Shown: piece after piece, positions 57,301 through 64,000 of the stretch
Position numbering within the stretch: the first letter of the stretch is position 1
How the letters are laid out: each line of letters starts with the position of its first letter
Notes under the pieces: model-generated
Seen by the model: only the letters and a program-made list of their open reading frames with translations
Told to the model about the DNA's origin: nothing
Databases searched by the model: none
DNA from: CAYGYG01 sp964354155
GTDB lineage: Bacteria; Hydrothermota; Tepidihabitantia; SM23-42; CAYGYG01
DNA length: 64,000 nucleotides
NCBI GenBank assembly: GCA_964354155.1
Contig: CAYGYG010000012.1
Span: 23,258 to 87,257 of the forward strand
Reading direction: 5' to 3'
Translations under genes and position numbers: made by a program

Positions 57301-58908
57301 ATGATTATTGAGAAAGTTGTTATTCAGAATTTTAAATCTCTCGGTTCATTTGAGCTTCAGTTAAATGAGGATTTGAACATCATCGTTGGCAACAATGAAA
57401 CGGGAAAATCAACAATACTTGAAGCAATATTCCTTTGTCTGACTGGGACTTTCAATGGTAAGAGAATCGAAAACGAATTGTCACCATATTTATTCAACAA
57501 ACACTGTGTAGACAAATACCTGGAGTCATTGCTCAAGGAGCCGACTCTCGAGATTCCACAAATCCTAATTGAGTTGTATTTCAGGAACTCCAACGATTTA
57601 GCGAGGCTAAAGGGGACGAATAACACGAAACATGAAAATGTTCCGGGGATTTACCTAAAGGTAGCGTTCAATGAAGATTATTCTGAGGAATATCAAAAAT
57701 ACATTGAGGCCCCAGAAAAGGTTACCACCATTCCCACAGAATATTTCAAACCTATTTGGTTGGCGTTTTCTAATAATGCAATTACAAAGAAGAGTATTCC
57801 GGTCACCCCAACGTTGATTGATACGGCTACCATTAGGCTTCAATTCGGTACAGATTATTATCTGCAACAAATTATCAACGATCAATTGACGGCAAAGGAA
57901 AAAACTGAATTGTCTCTGGAATACCGGAAACTCAAAGAGACATTTGCAGATCAGAACTCCATTAAATCAATCAATCGGAAGTTACAGGCTGAAAAAGGAC
58001 TAATTTCAGAGAAGAATCTTGCAGTCTCTATTGACATAAGTCAAAAAGCAAGTTGGGAGACTAGCCTGACATCTTACTTGGATGATATACCCTTTCAGTA
58101 CATCGGCAAAGGAGATCAAAGTATACTGAAAATGTTATTAGCACTTGAAAGGAAAGGAGAAACCTCAGACATAATCCTAATTGAAGAACCTGAGAATCAC
58201 TTATCCTTTTCAAACATGAATCTTCTGATTTCAAAGATAAGCGAGAAATGTGTGGGCAAGCAATTGATAATAGCGACACATAGCGCATTTGTAGCTAATA
58301 AACTAGGATTGGAGAGATTGATTTTGATTGGTGAAGGTTTTCATACGACAAGGTTTAATGAACTTCAACCGGATACTCAAAACTATTTCAAGAAACTACC
58401 GGGTTATGATACTCTCAGATTTATTCTCTCAAAAAAAGCAATACTTGTGGAAGGTCCATCGGATGAGTTGTTTGTGCAAAAAGCTTACCAGATAAGTAAC
58501 AGCGGCAGACTCCCAATTCAAGATGGAGTTGATGTAATATCAGTTAGAGGCTTGTCCTTTGAAAGATTTTTGAGAATATCAATGATTCTAAAAAATAGAG
58601 TTGTGGTGATAATAGATAATGATGGAGACTACCAAAAGAAGGTCATCGAAAAGTATACTGACTATTCGGGACTGTCGAATATCACTATTTGTGGGGATTC
58701 AGATAACAACTATCCCACTTTAGAGCCGCAAATTGTAAAATGTAATGATCTCAGAGTGCTAAATCAGATTTTAGGAAGAGCAGAAGCTGAGAAATCCGAT
58801 TTATTAGATTACATGATTAAGAACAAAACTGAATGTGCCTTGCGACTATTTGAAACAGATATTGCAATAACAATTCCTCAATACATCTTGGATGGAATCA
58901 GCAAATAA
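57301..58908 (+). CDS. OLD-family ATPase/TOPRIM nuclease, GajA-like (Gabija)
   Basis: A 535-residue protein. The N-terminal ABC-type ATPase has Walker A GNNETGKSTILEA and Walker B DIILIEEPENHLSF followed by QLIIATHSAFVAN. The C-terminal TOPRIM domain has ILVEGPSDELFVQKAY with its catalytic glutamate and VVVIIDNDGDYQKK with the DxD set. This is the OLD nuclease plan. Together with a UvrD-like helicase gene overlapping by 17 bases, it matches the Gabija anti-phage system (GajA about 580 residues). Gabija cuts or nicks DNA when nucleotide levels fall during infection. Start: AAGGAG six bases before the ATG at 57301. Confidence 0.8.
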   Translation: MIIEKVVIQNFKSLGSFELQLNEDLNIIVGNNETGKSTILEAIFLCLTGTFNGKRIENELSPYLFNKHCVDKYLESLLKEPTLEIPQILIELYFRNSNDLARLKGTNNTKHENVPGIYLKVAFNEDYSEEYQKYIEAPEKVTTIPTEYFKPIWLAFSNNAITKKSIPVTPTLIDTATIRLQFGTDYYLQQIINDQLTAKEKTELSLEYRKLKETFADQNSIKSINRKLQAEKGLISEKNLAVSIDISQKASWETSLTSYLDDIPFQYIGKGDQSILKMLLALERKGETSDIILIEEPENHLSFSNMNLLISKISEKCVGKQLIIATHSAFVANKLGLERLILIGEGFHTTRFNELQPDTQNYFKKLPGYDTLRFILSKKAILVEGPSDELFVQKAYQISNSGRLPIQDGVDVISVRGLSFERFLRISMILKNRVVVIIDNDGDYQKKVIEKYTDYSGLSNITICGDSDNNYPTLEPQIVKCNDLRVLNQILGRAEAEKSDLLDYMIKNKTECALRLFETDIAITIPQYILDGISK

Positions 58909-60013
58909 CAAAGTAGTTCTTGCATCTGCTGGTTCCAGAAAAACTACCTACCTCGTTGAACTTTCATTGGAGAAGAGAGATCGCACAACTCTTCTTCTGG
59001 CTTACACAAATAATAACCTCGATCAAATACGTAGATACATCATTCGATTGAATGGTTTCATTCCAGAAAAGATAACAGTTCAAAGCTGGCATTCATTTAT
59101 TCTAACTGATTGCATTAGGCCTTATCAGAATTTCGTGTACGACAAGAAACGAATTGAATCAATTTATTATCCTGACGACATAAAGCAGTTCAAGAGGGGA
59201 CGACAATTCATCAAGAAGACGGATACCGAGAAATACTATTTGGTTGGAGCTCAATACATCATCTCCGAGCACTTATCTGAATTCGCCTACATGTGTAATC
59301 AGAGATCAGGGGGATTGGTTCTTGAACGGTTAGCGGCTGTTTATAACTTTATCCTTATAGATGAAGCGCAGGATTTGGCTGGGTATGATTTCAACTTGGT
59401 TGAGTTATTCTTGAAATCCAAAATTGGTGTTCAATTGGTCGCAGATAGTAGACAAGCAACCTATTTCACAAATAATTCGAGCAAAAACATAAAATTCAAA
59501 GGCGAGAACATCATCGATCTATTCAGGTACTGGGAAGGGGAGCAATTATGCCAAATAGAAGAGAGAAACCAGTGTTACAGAGCAAACCAGGCAATCTGTG
59601 ACTTTGCCGACCAACTCTATCCAGACCTAACCAAAACTGAATCGAAGAATTTTAAACAGACTGGGCACGATGGTGTGTTCCTAATTCCCTCCTCAAGTGT
59701 CTCAAAGTATGTAGATCAATACTCGCCGACAGTTCTAAGGGATTCTATAAAAACAAACACTTGCGGCTATGAAGCTCGCAATTTTGGCGAATCCAAAGGG
59801 CAAACTTTTGATCGTGTGCTGATCTTCCCCAACAATCCCATTAAAGATTATCTAAAGAATGGTGATCCGGCAATACTAAAGCCAGTCACTAAGGCGAAAT
59901 TCTATGTCGGGATTACTAGAGCACAATGCAGTGTAACAATTGTTTATGATGGCGATTGCTGTGATTCAATCTCGAGAGTTGCAAACCAAGAGAGAGATGG
60001 GCACTGCACATAA
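58892..60013 (+). CDS. UvrD-like superfamily 1 helicase, GajB-like (Gabija)
   Basis: A 373-residue helicase, shorter than typical GajB (about 490). Motif I is a variant, LASAGSRKTTYLVEL, with arginine where glycine usually precedes GKT. Motif II is FILIDEAQDLAGYDF. Motif III-like LVADSRQATY and IV-like ERNQCYRANQAICDFA follow, then NFGESKGQTFDRVLIFP (V) and KFYVGITRAQCSVTIVY (VI). All motor motifs are therefore present; the insertion domains 1B and 2B are reduced. Overlap with the OLD gene suggests a fixed stoichiometry. The stop codon is part of the cassette's inverse core site, so the cassette has almost no 3' spacer. Confidence 0.8.
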   Translation: MESANNKVVLASAGSRKTTYLVELSLEKRDRTTLLLAYTNNNLDQIRRYIIRLNGFIPEKITVQSWHSFILTDCIRPYQNFVYDKKRIESIYYPDDIKQFKRGRQFIKKTDTEKYYLVGAQYIISEHLSEFAYMCNQRSGGLVLERLAAVYNFILIDEAQDLAGYDFNLVELFLKSKIGVQLVADSRQATYFTNNSSKNIKFKGENIIDLFRYWEGEQLCQIEERNQCYRANQAICDFADQLYPDLTKTESKNFKQTGHDGVFLIPSSSVSKYVDQYSPTVLRDSIKTNTCGYEARNFGESKGQTFDRVLIFPNNPIKDYLKNGDPAILKPVTKAKFYVGITRAQCSVTIVYDGDCCDSISRVANQERDGHCT

Positions 60014-60141
60014 CACCGAAAAACAATGTCACTCAGTTTTTTGAAAATGACATTATTGAGTTCGGTCCATGCCGCTGCTTCACAGGATATTTGTCATTCA
60101 TGGTTTGCAGCGGCACGGCATTGTTTTCGGAAACGTTAGGC
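60005..60141 (+). other. attC-like recombination site 2
   Basis: Inverse core ACATAAC (60008-60014), core GTTAGGC (60135-60141). CCGAAAA(A)CAATG on the left pairs with CATTGTTTTCGG on the right, twelve pairs with one bulged A, the hallmark of attC. An inner stem GCCGCTGC/GCAGCGGC closes the fold. Length about 135 bp, within the known attC range. Confidence 0.85.
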
Positions 60142-60847
60142 GCCATTGGGCGCGCCATGGCGCGGACAAAGAGTCTGTCGTAGCCGGGTCGGCTTGAGCC
60201 TCAGGAGAAGTCTGTGACCGTGTTCAGCGACAGAGAGATAGCCACAGCGATTTGGCTCGGCGCGCTCTTGGCGTTCGCGCTTTCCAAAAAGACGATCAGG
60301 GAAGCACTGATAAACTTGGTCAAGACATTCTTCCATTGGAAGATCATGACCTCGGTGGCATACATGATCCTCTATGCCGCCGGGATCATTTGGCTCCTGT
60401 ATCTCGCTGGCTTTTGGACGGTGTCGCTTCTAAAAGATACGGTTATCTGGCTCTTTTTCGGCATGGCGCTTGCCGTCTCCTTTGTGACCTCACGCAAAGA
60501 CGAGAAAGTATTCCGCAGAATACTGTCGGACTCTGTGAAAATCATTGTGATTGTCGAATTCCTCGTGAACACGTATACCTTCTCTCTCCCTATTGAACTG
60601 TTAATGGTGCCGTTCGCGGCTTTGATAGCAATGATGGATGTGGTCGCGAAAGCAGACGTGAAGTACTCGTCGGTCGCGAAATTCACAACTGGACTGCAGG
60701 TTGCAATTGGTCTCGCCATTCTCGCTGTGGCGGTTGTCAAAGCAGCTGCTGATTTCGGCTCTCTTCTGTCAATCGACTCAATCCGACAGGTTCTACTAGC
60801 ACCAGTACTTTCCGTGCTGTTTGCACCGCCAATCTACTTATTGCTTC
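60136..60847 (+). mobile_element. Integron-type gene cassette 3, 3' end lost
   Basis: Starts with TTAGGCGCC after attC 2. The expected inverse core GGCGCCTAAC is not found downstream; repeat R cuts the cassette at 60848. Confidence 0.6.
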
Positions 60848-60864
60848 GCCGCATTCAACCTTGA
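60214..60864 (+). CDS. Membrane protein of cassette 3, C-terminus replaced by repeat R
   Basis: 216 codons with about five to six hydrophobic helices (IWLGALLAFALSKKTI, SVAYMILYAAGIIWLLYLAG, VIWLFFGMALAVSFV, IELLMVPFAALIAMM, LQVAIGLAILAVAVV, LAPVLSVLFAPPIYLLL). The GTG start follows AGGAGAAG. I recognise no family. The last codons (ending RRIQP) and the stop are supplied by repeat R (60848-60880), so the natural C-terminus is missing, though most of the membrane part may be intact. Other cassettes often encode small membrane effectors, but the role here is unknown. Confidence 0.5.
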   Translation: MTVFSDREIATAIWLGALLAFALSKKTIREALINLVKTFFHWKIMTSVAYMILYAAGIIWLLYLAGFWTVSLLKDTVIWLFFGMALAVSFVTSRKDEKVFRRILSDSVKIIVIVEFLVNTYTFSLPIELLMVPFAALIAMMDVVAKADVKYSSVAKFTTGLQVAIGLAILAVAVVKAAADFGSLLSIDSIRQVLLAPVLSVLFAPPIYLLLRRIQP

Positions 60865-60880
60865 AGTGCAACGAACTGAT
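60848..60880 (+). repeat. 33-bp repeat R, copy 3
   Basis: Starts GCCGCATTCAAC, ends GCAACGAACTGAT; followed by hairpin GTATCTCGTAGAGAC (60887-60901) as copy 2 is followed by a like hairpin. Confidence 0.8.
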
Positions 60881-60906
60881 ACGTCTGTATCTCGTAGAGA
60901 CCGGTG

Positions 60907-61030
60907 GTTCGGCAGACAAGCCGCAACGTGAAGCGGTGGCGTAGTGGGGCGACGGTAGAGCGCTGGGCCGCGCTGGGGCTGATTGAAACCGAGAAACGTT
61001 TCCGTCGGATCCAAGGGCTACACGAATGTG
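60907..61030 (+). pseudogene. C-terminal fragment of an IS256-family transposase
   Basis: Reads VRQTSRNVKRWRSGATVERW, then AALGLIETEKRFRRIQGLHE, the standard end of IS256-type transposases. Preceded by repeat R and its hairpin, followed by CACGAATGTGTCTC, as is the internal fragment at 55561-55848. Together they would cover consecutive parts of one transposase (TTNLIES, then VRQTSRNVKRW). Confidence 0.75.
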
Positions 61031-61221
61031 TCTCGGAAAGACCGGCATATCCCGGTGTTGGTTGCTGCCCTACAGCCAGCGAAAAACAGGGCTTGACAAA
61101 AGCGTGGTTGATTAGTATCTTATGATAGGTTTGATAGGTTCGCTATGGAATTTCAACAGTGAACGGGACAATGCCGGCGTGACGGTTAGGCCAAGAAGAC
61201 TACTGCAAAGGGAGGCGCAAG

Positions 61222-61455
61222 ATGAAAATCGGATTAGGGCATAACGGTGGCAAGGTGGTTCTGACTATTCTGATTACCTGGATAGTTGCGTCGATGCTTT
61301 TCGGCGGCGCAAGCGTAGACCAACTTGGCTGGATTGGGGCCATGGTCGCGAATGCGATAACCGCTGCGGGGACATCGCCGGTCGTGCTTATTCTGGGTAT
61401 GTTGACTTGGATAGTGCTGGGCGGTCGTAAAGCACCAGCGAGTATCCAAAAATGA
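61222..61455 (+). CDS. Small membrane protein, two helices
   Basis: A 77-residue protein with two hydrophobic helices (VVLTILITWIVASMLFGG and VVLILGMLTWIVLGG) around a small polar loop (ASVDQLGWIGAMV). AAAGGGAGGCGC precedes the ATG. No family recognised; small two-helix proteins in such islands may be toxins, holin-like proteins or anchors. A GTTAGGC core-like site lies 31 bp upstream (61185-61191), so it may be a remnant of a further cassette, but no inverse core is seen after it. Confidence 0.45.
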   Translation: MKIGLGHNGGKVVLTILITWIVASMLFGGASVDQLGWIGAMVANAITAAGTSPVVLILGMLTWIVLGGRKAPASIQK

Positions 61456-61600
61456 GTTACAGACTGTTGGAGATCAAAGAGGCCTGGCAATTATGCGGCG
61501 GGCAGGAGATGGTTCTCTCTGGCTTGGGGTCGTTCCCCATACTCTAGCCTCTCGGAGTAGCTGCCCGCAAATAACGGGAGGCAGCAATGAGACTGTCGAA
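61456..61600. other. Intergenic region with long imperfect palindrome
   Basis: GCGGGCAG and CTGCCCGC (about 61499-61567) enclose a second pair GGCTTGGGG/CCCC...AGCC. A structured RNA or a decayed recombination site is possible. No gene is supported. Confidence 0.4.
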
Positions 61601-61651
61601 GGGGATGTCCCGATGGCTGTTGAAATTAAGATAGCGGACCTGTTAATATGA
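61601..61651 (+). repeat. Insertion-sequence end S, copy 2
   Basis: GGGGATGTCCCGATGGC at the start. TAGCGGACCT (61632-61641) faces AGGTCCGCTA (61673-61682); this hairpin would mask the AAGGAGG site of the following transposase remnant. Confidence 0.6.
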
Positions 61652-61681
61652 GGAATGGTCTGAACAAAAAGGAGGTCCGCT

Positions 61682-61777
61682 ATGAAACTGAAGCAGTATA
61701 AAGGAAAAAGTTGCAGAAGTCAAGGCTTCCCTTAAAATTCTCTACTCTGAAAATCCTGTTTTACTACCTCCTTAATA
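61682..61777 (+). pseudogene. N-terminal remnant of a transposase, frameshifted
   Basis: AAAGGAGG precedes ATGAAACTGAAGCAGTATAA. The first frame stops after 17 codons; a one-base shift near 61700 would allow KEKVAEVKASLKILYSENPV before the next stop. It fits a decayed insertion sequence beginning at 61601; the family is uncertain. Confidence 0.45.
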
Positions 61778-61834
61778 CATTTTCCCCGCTAAAATTTAAA
61801 AATATTCGGCATGGCTGAGGGCTTTCGATAACCC

Positions 61835-61862
61835 TTGACAATCCGGGTGGTAGGCGTATAAT
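61835..61862 (+). promoter_or_regulatory. Promoter of the hypothetical gene at 61884
   Basis: TTGACA (61835-61840), 16-bp spacer, TATAAT (61857-61862), followed by AAGGAG seven bases before the ATG. Confidence 0.75.
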
Positions 61863-61883
61863 ATCTTGTAAAGGAGCGGCTTG

Positions 61884-62477
61884 ATGGATGTTTGGAATCT
61901 CATCTTTTTTGGGATTGCGATAGTGGGTTCGGCCATCTCGGTCTTTTCGTATCTGGCGTCAAAAAGGGCCGCCAAAGCAGCTGAGCAGTCCGCTGCCGTT
62001 GCGCAGGAATCCTGGCAGGTTGAGAGGGACCTCTCGCGGACCTCGTTGAGGGTTGAACCCATAGTCAACGTAGTAACGCACGGGGGTCTGTGCGATGCGC
62101 ACATTCAGTTCAATGTGCAGAACGTGGGAAGAGAAGAGGGGACTTTGGTCAAATCCGACATAGTGGGCATCGACCTGAAAACCCATCTCCTTGCATTTAG
62201 CTTGGGCAGCGAAACGCAGTTTCCCTTAGCACCCGGCCAGAGCTTCAACATAAAGATAAACATCAAGGACATTCCGGTCAATGCTGCCCCCGCTCAGTAT
62301 GATGGTCATGGGGTAATCTTCGTAGCGAAGTATCACGGGAACTACATCAAATCACAGCAGGCTAAGGTTGCACGACTCAAATATATCTGGAACGGCAAGG
62401 ATCTGTCGGTCATGTCGGAAGCAAAGTACAAAGAGATTGAGCTGTTTCTCACCGAAGACTTCAAGAAGGTCGAGTGA
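61884..62477 (+). CDS. Membrane-anchored hypothetical protein
   Basis: A 197-residue protein with one N-terminal membrane helix (NLIFFGIAIVGSAISVFSYLA), a basic/alanine-rich helix (SKRAAKAAEQSAAVAQESWQ), and a C-terminal beta-sandwich-like part (IQFNVQNVGREEGTLVKSDI, FPLAPGQSFNIKINI). The layout is common among small sensor or effector proteins in defence regions, but I recognise no family. The ATG at 61884 is preferred over TTG at 61881. The 150 bp after it contain a short alanine/arginine-rich frame (LLNALANRAANVLKRAGIEA) of unclear meaning. Confidence 0.55.
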   Translation: MDVWNLIFFGIAIVGSAISVFSYLASKRAAKAAEQSAAVAQESWQVERDLSRTSLRVEPIVNVVTHGGLCDAHIQFNVQNVGREEGTLVKSDIVGIDLKTHLLAFSLGSETQFPLAPGQSFNIKINIKDIPVNAAPAQYDGHGVIFVAKYHGNYIKSQQAKVARLKYIWNGKDLSVMSEAKYKEIELFLTEDFKKVE

Positions 62478-62627
62478 CAACAGCGCCAATGTGCACAGCC
62501 GCAGTTTATTGAATGCTCTCGCTAACCGTGCCGCGAATGTTCTCAAGCGGGCGGGGATCGAGGCCTTCGCGCAGCTCCGAGCGGTCAAGCAGTAAGCATT
62601 CCATTACAGACCGGGAGCAAGTGGATA

Positions 62628-64000
62628 ATGATCGAAACGTACATCAAGAAAATAGCATCCATTACCAAGCAAGGTGATGCTCGTGAGGAATCTTATTATG
62701 CTGCCCTCGCGGAACTACTCGAAACATTCTCTGAGACCAAGAGGCACAAGAAAGTCCACGTCACCGTCCTGCCCAAGAAGACCGAGGCCGGCAATCCCGA
62801 CTTTCGAGTGTGGGACGGCAAGCACTCGCAGGTTGGCTATGTGGAGGCCAAACCCCCCGAAGCCAACCTTGACCAGGTTGAGACTTCGGATCAACTGAAG
62901 CGCTATATCAAGATCTTCCCCAACCTTATCCTGACCGATTTCTATGAATTCCGGCTCTACCATGCTGGGCAGCGTGTCGATACTGTGCAACTTGCTCGGC
63001 CCTTCATTCCGTCCAAGCTGAAAGCGATCCCGCCAGCTGAACGTACTGCGGAGTTCTTGGCTCTTCTGGAGAAGTTCTTTCAATTCGTCCTACCTGCGAA
63101 GTTCACCGCTGAAAGTCTGGCCCACGAACTCGCCACCCGCACCCGGTTTCTACGGGATCAGGTCATCAAAGAGGAGATCCGCGAAGCACATAGCGAGGGC
63201 GCCAAGAAGATTCTTGGCTTTTACGAAGCCTTCAAGAGACATCTTATTTTCAACCTCGAGCTGGACGCGTTTGCCGACCTGTATGCCCAGACCATTACCT
63301 ACGGCCTCTTTGCGGCCCGAACCAGGGCTGACGGGCTATTCAATCGAGAGACCGCGTACAACCTGATTCCCAAAACAATCGGCATTCTGCGGGACATCTT
63401 TCACTTCATTTCATTCGACCCGCCGGAGCAGCTGCAGGTCACGGTTGACGACATCGCGGAAGTCCTCGCGGTCGCTGACGTAAAGAAAATTCTTAATGAC
63501 TATTTCAAGGCCGGCAAGGGAAGTGACCCGATTTTTCATTTCTACGAGACCTTCCTTGCTGAATACAACCCGGAAGAGCGCGAGCGACGAGGGGTTTATT
63601 ATACTCCCGAGCCCGTGGTTTCCTACATTGTTCGTTCTCTTAACATCATTCTCAAAGAGAAATTCGGGCGACAGAACGGGTTTGCCACTCAGTCCGTTAC
63701 CGTGCTTGACCCGGCCGCCGGAACCCTCACCTTTCTGGCCGAGGCAGCAAAGCTTGCCGTAGAGGAGTTCGTCAGTAAGTACGGAGAAGGCTCAAAGGCG
63801 AAGTTCATCGAGGATCACATTCTCAAACACTTCTTTGCCTTCGAGCTAATGATGGCTCCATACGCAGCGGGCCACTTGAAGATGGGGTACCTTTTAGAAG
63901 AGCTAGGCCACAAGCTTTCAGGCGATGAACGAATCCAGTTTTATCTGACGAATACGCTTGAAATGGAGGAGCTTGCTCAGACATCGCTTCCGGGGATGGC
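62628..64000 (+). CDS. Single-chain restriction-modification enzyme, N-terminal part (truncated by window)
   Basis: The frame stays open for 457 codons to the right edge. The N-terminus has a PD-(D/E)xK nuclease of Mrr type: NPDFRVWDGKH followed by VGYVEAKPPEANLDQ (D...ExK). A helical linker follows, then an N6-adenine methyltransferase core: RRGVYYTPEPVVSYIVRSLN and motif I VLDPAAGTLTFLAEA, with FELMMAPYAAGHLKM. This order of nuclease then methylase in one chain is that of type ISP and some type IIG enzymes; the target recognition domain and, in ISP types, a helicase would lie outside the window. The ATG at 62628 starts MIETYIKKIASITKQG. Confidence 0.75.
   Translation, partial: MIETYIKKIASITKQGDAREESYYAALAELLETFSETKRHKKVHVTVLPKKTEAGNPDFRVWDGKHSQVGYVEAKPPEANLDQVETSDQLKRYIKIFPNLILTDFYEFRLYHAGQRVDTVQLARPFIPSKLKAIPPAERTAEFLALLEKFFQFVLPAKFTAESLAHELATRTRFLRDQVIKEEIREAHSEGAKKILGFYEAFKRHLIFNLELDAFADLYAQTITYGLFAARTRADGLFNRETAYNLIPKTIGILRDIFHFISFDPPEQLQVTVDDIAEVLAVADVKKILNDYFKAGKGSDPIFHFYETFLAEYNPEERERRGVYYTPEPVVSYIVRSLNIILKEKFGRQNGFATQSVTVLDPAAGTLTFLAEAAKLAVEEFVSKYGEGSKAKFIEDHILKHFFAFELMMAPYAAGHLKMGYLLEELGHKLSGDERIQFYLTNTLEMEELAQTSLPGM

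Larger units (their letters stand above)
57270..60135 (+). mobile_element. Integron-type gene cassette 2 with two-gene defence system
   Basis: 2866 bp, large for a cassette. Its first ten bases (core GTTATGTGCA, 57269-57278) are the exact reverse complement of its 3' inverse core (TGCACATAAC, 60005-60014), which overlaps the stop codon of the helicase gene. It carries two overlapping genes. Confidence 0.85.

Noticed and set aside
56026..60141. A class 1-3 mobile integron
   Set aside because: The recombinase is far shorter and reads in the same direction as the cassettes, and no resistance cassettes or conserved 3' segment are present.
52713..60880. Repeat R read as an attC site (ATTCAAC resembles RYYYAAC)
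   Set aside because: No matching GTTRRRY core at the right distance, copies lie in both orientations, and flanks do not follow the cassette complementarity rule.
62480..62595. Short alanine/arginine-rich frame after the 61884 gene
   Set aside because: Could be a gene remnant, but it has no start signal and no recognisable family.
43454..64000. A prophage
   Set aside because: No capsid, terminase, tail or lysis genes are seen; the recombinase is tied to cassette sites instead.

Overview
The window looks like a chromosome piece of an uncultured Gram-negative bacterium of the FCB type. Candidate division WOR-3 (Stahlbacteria) or a relative is my best guess, not proven. The signs are two large gingipain-type (C25) secreted proteins and three other secreted proteins that all end in a C-terminal sorting domain of the type IX kind, a MacA/MacB/TolC exporter, and a 749-residue SppA with a beta-rich N-terminus. 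Promoters are nonetheless of the E. coli form (TTGACA, 16-17 bp, TATAAT), unlike Bacteroidetes. Many sit so close to the gene that the start codon is at or near the predicted transcription start, so leaderless mRNA seems common.

Region 1 (1-32.8 kb) is ordinary, GC-richer chromosome. It holds a helicase end, a heterodimeric ABC exporter, a DUF2703 protein and SppA, a LeuD-type small subunit, an HD protein with SucC/SucD-like and citryl-CoA-lyase-like proteins (a possible citrate-cleavage set), a solute-binding lipoprotein, DedA, a radical SAM protein with small partner ORFs, the tolC-macA-macB operon (minus strand), a cyclase/AAA/TPR regulator behind a diacylglycerol kinase stump, EamA, a tight birA-coaX-tsaE-tsaB-rimI operon, an alcohol dehydrogenase, a Crp-like regulator and prfA.

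Region 2 (32.9-43.2 kb) is a secretome block: two C25 paralogues around a sorting-domain gene broken by an in-frame TGA and a metallophosphatase lipoprotein.

Region 3 (43.4-64 kb) is an accessory and defence region. An AAA/DUF4143 ATPase lies between tRNA-Val-like fragments and an intact tRNA-Val. A 430-bp direct duplication brackets a 6-kb block with a sigma-54 promoter, three regularly spaced upstream palindromes and two secreted proteins. An AT-rich membrane/TPR gene lies between 33-bp inverted repeats that interrupt an integrase copy. Then comes the main find: a small tyrosine recombinase gene followed by an integron-like cassette array. Cassette 1 encodes a retropepsin-like protein and cassette 2 a Gabija-like pair (OLD ATPase/TOPRIM nuclease plus UvrD-like helicase). 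Cassette 3 has lost its end to a repeat element. Cassette limits are fixed by 10-of-10 complementarity between each cassette's first bases and its 3' inverse core site. Transposase fragments and the start of a single-chain restriction-modification enzyme close the window.
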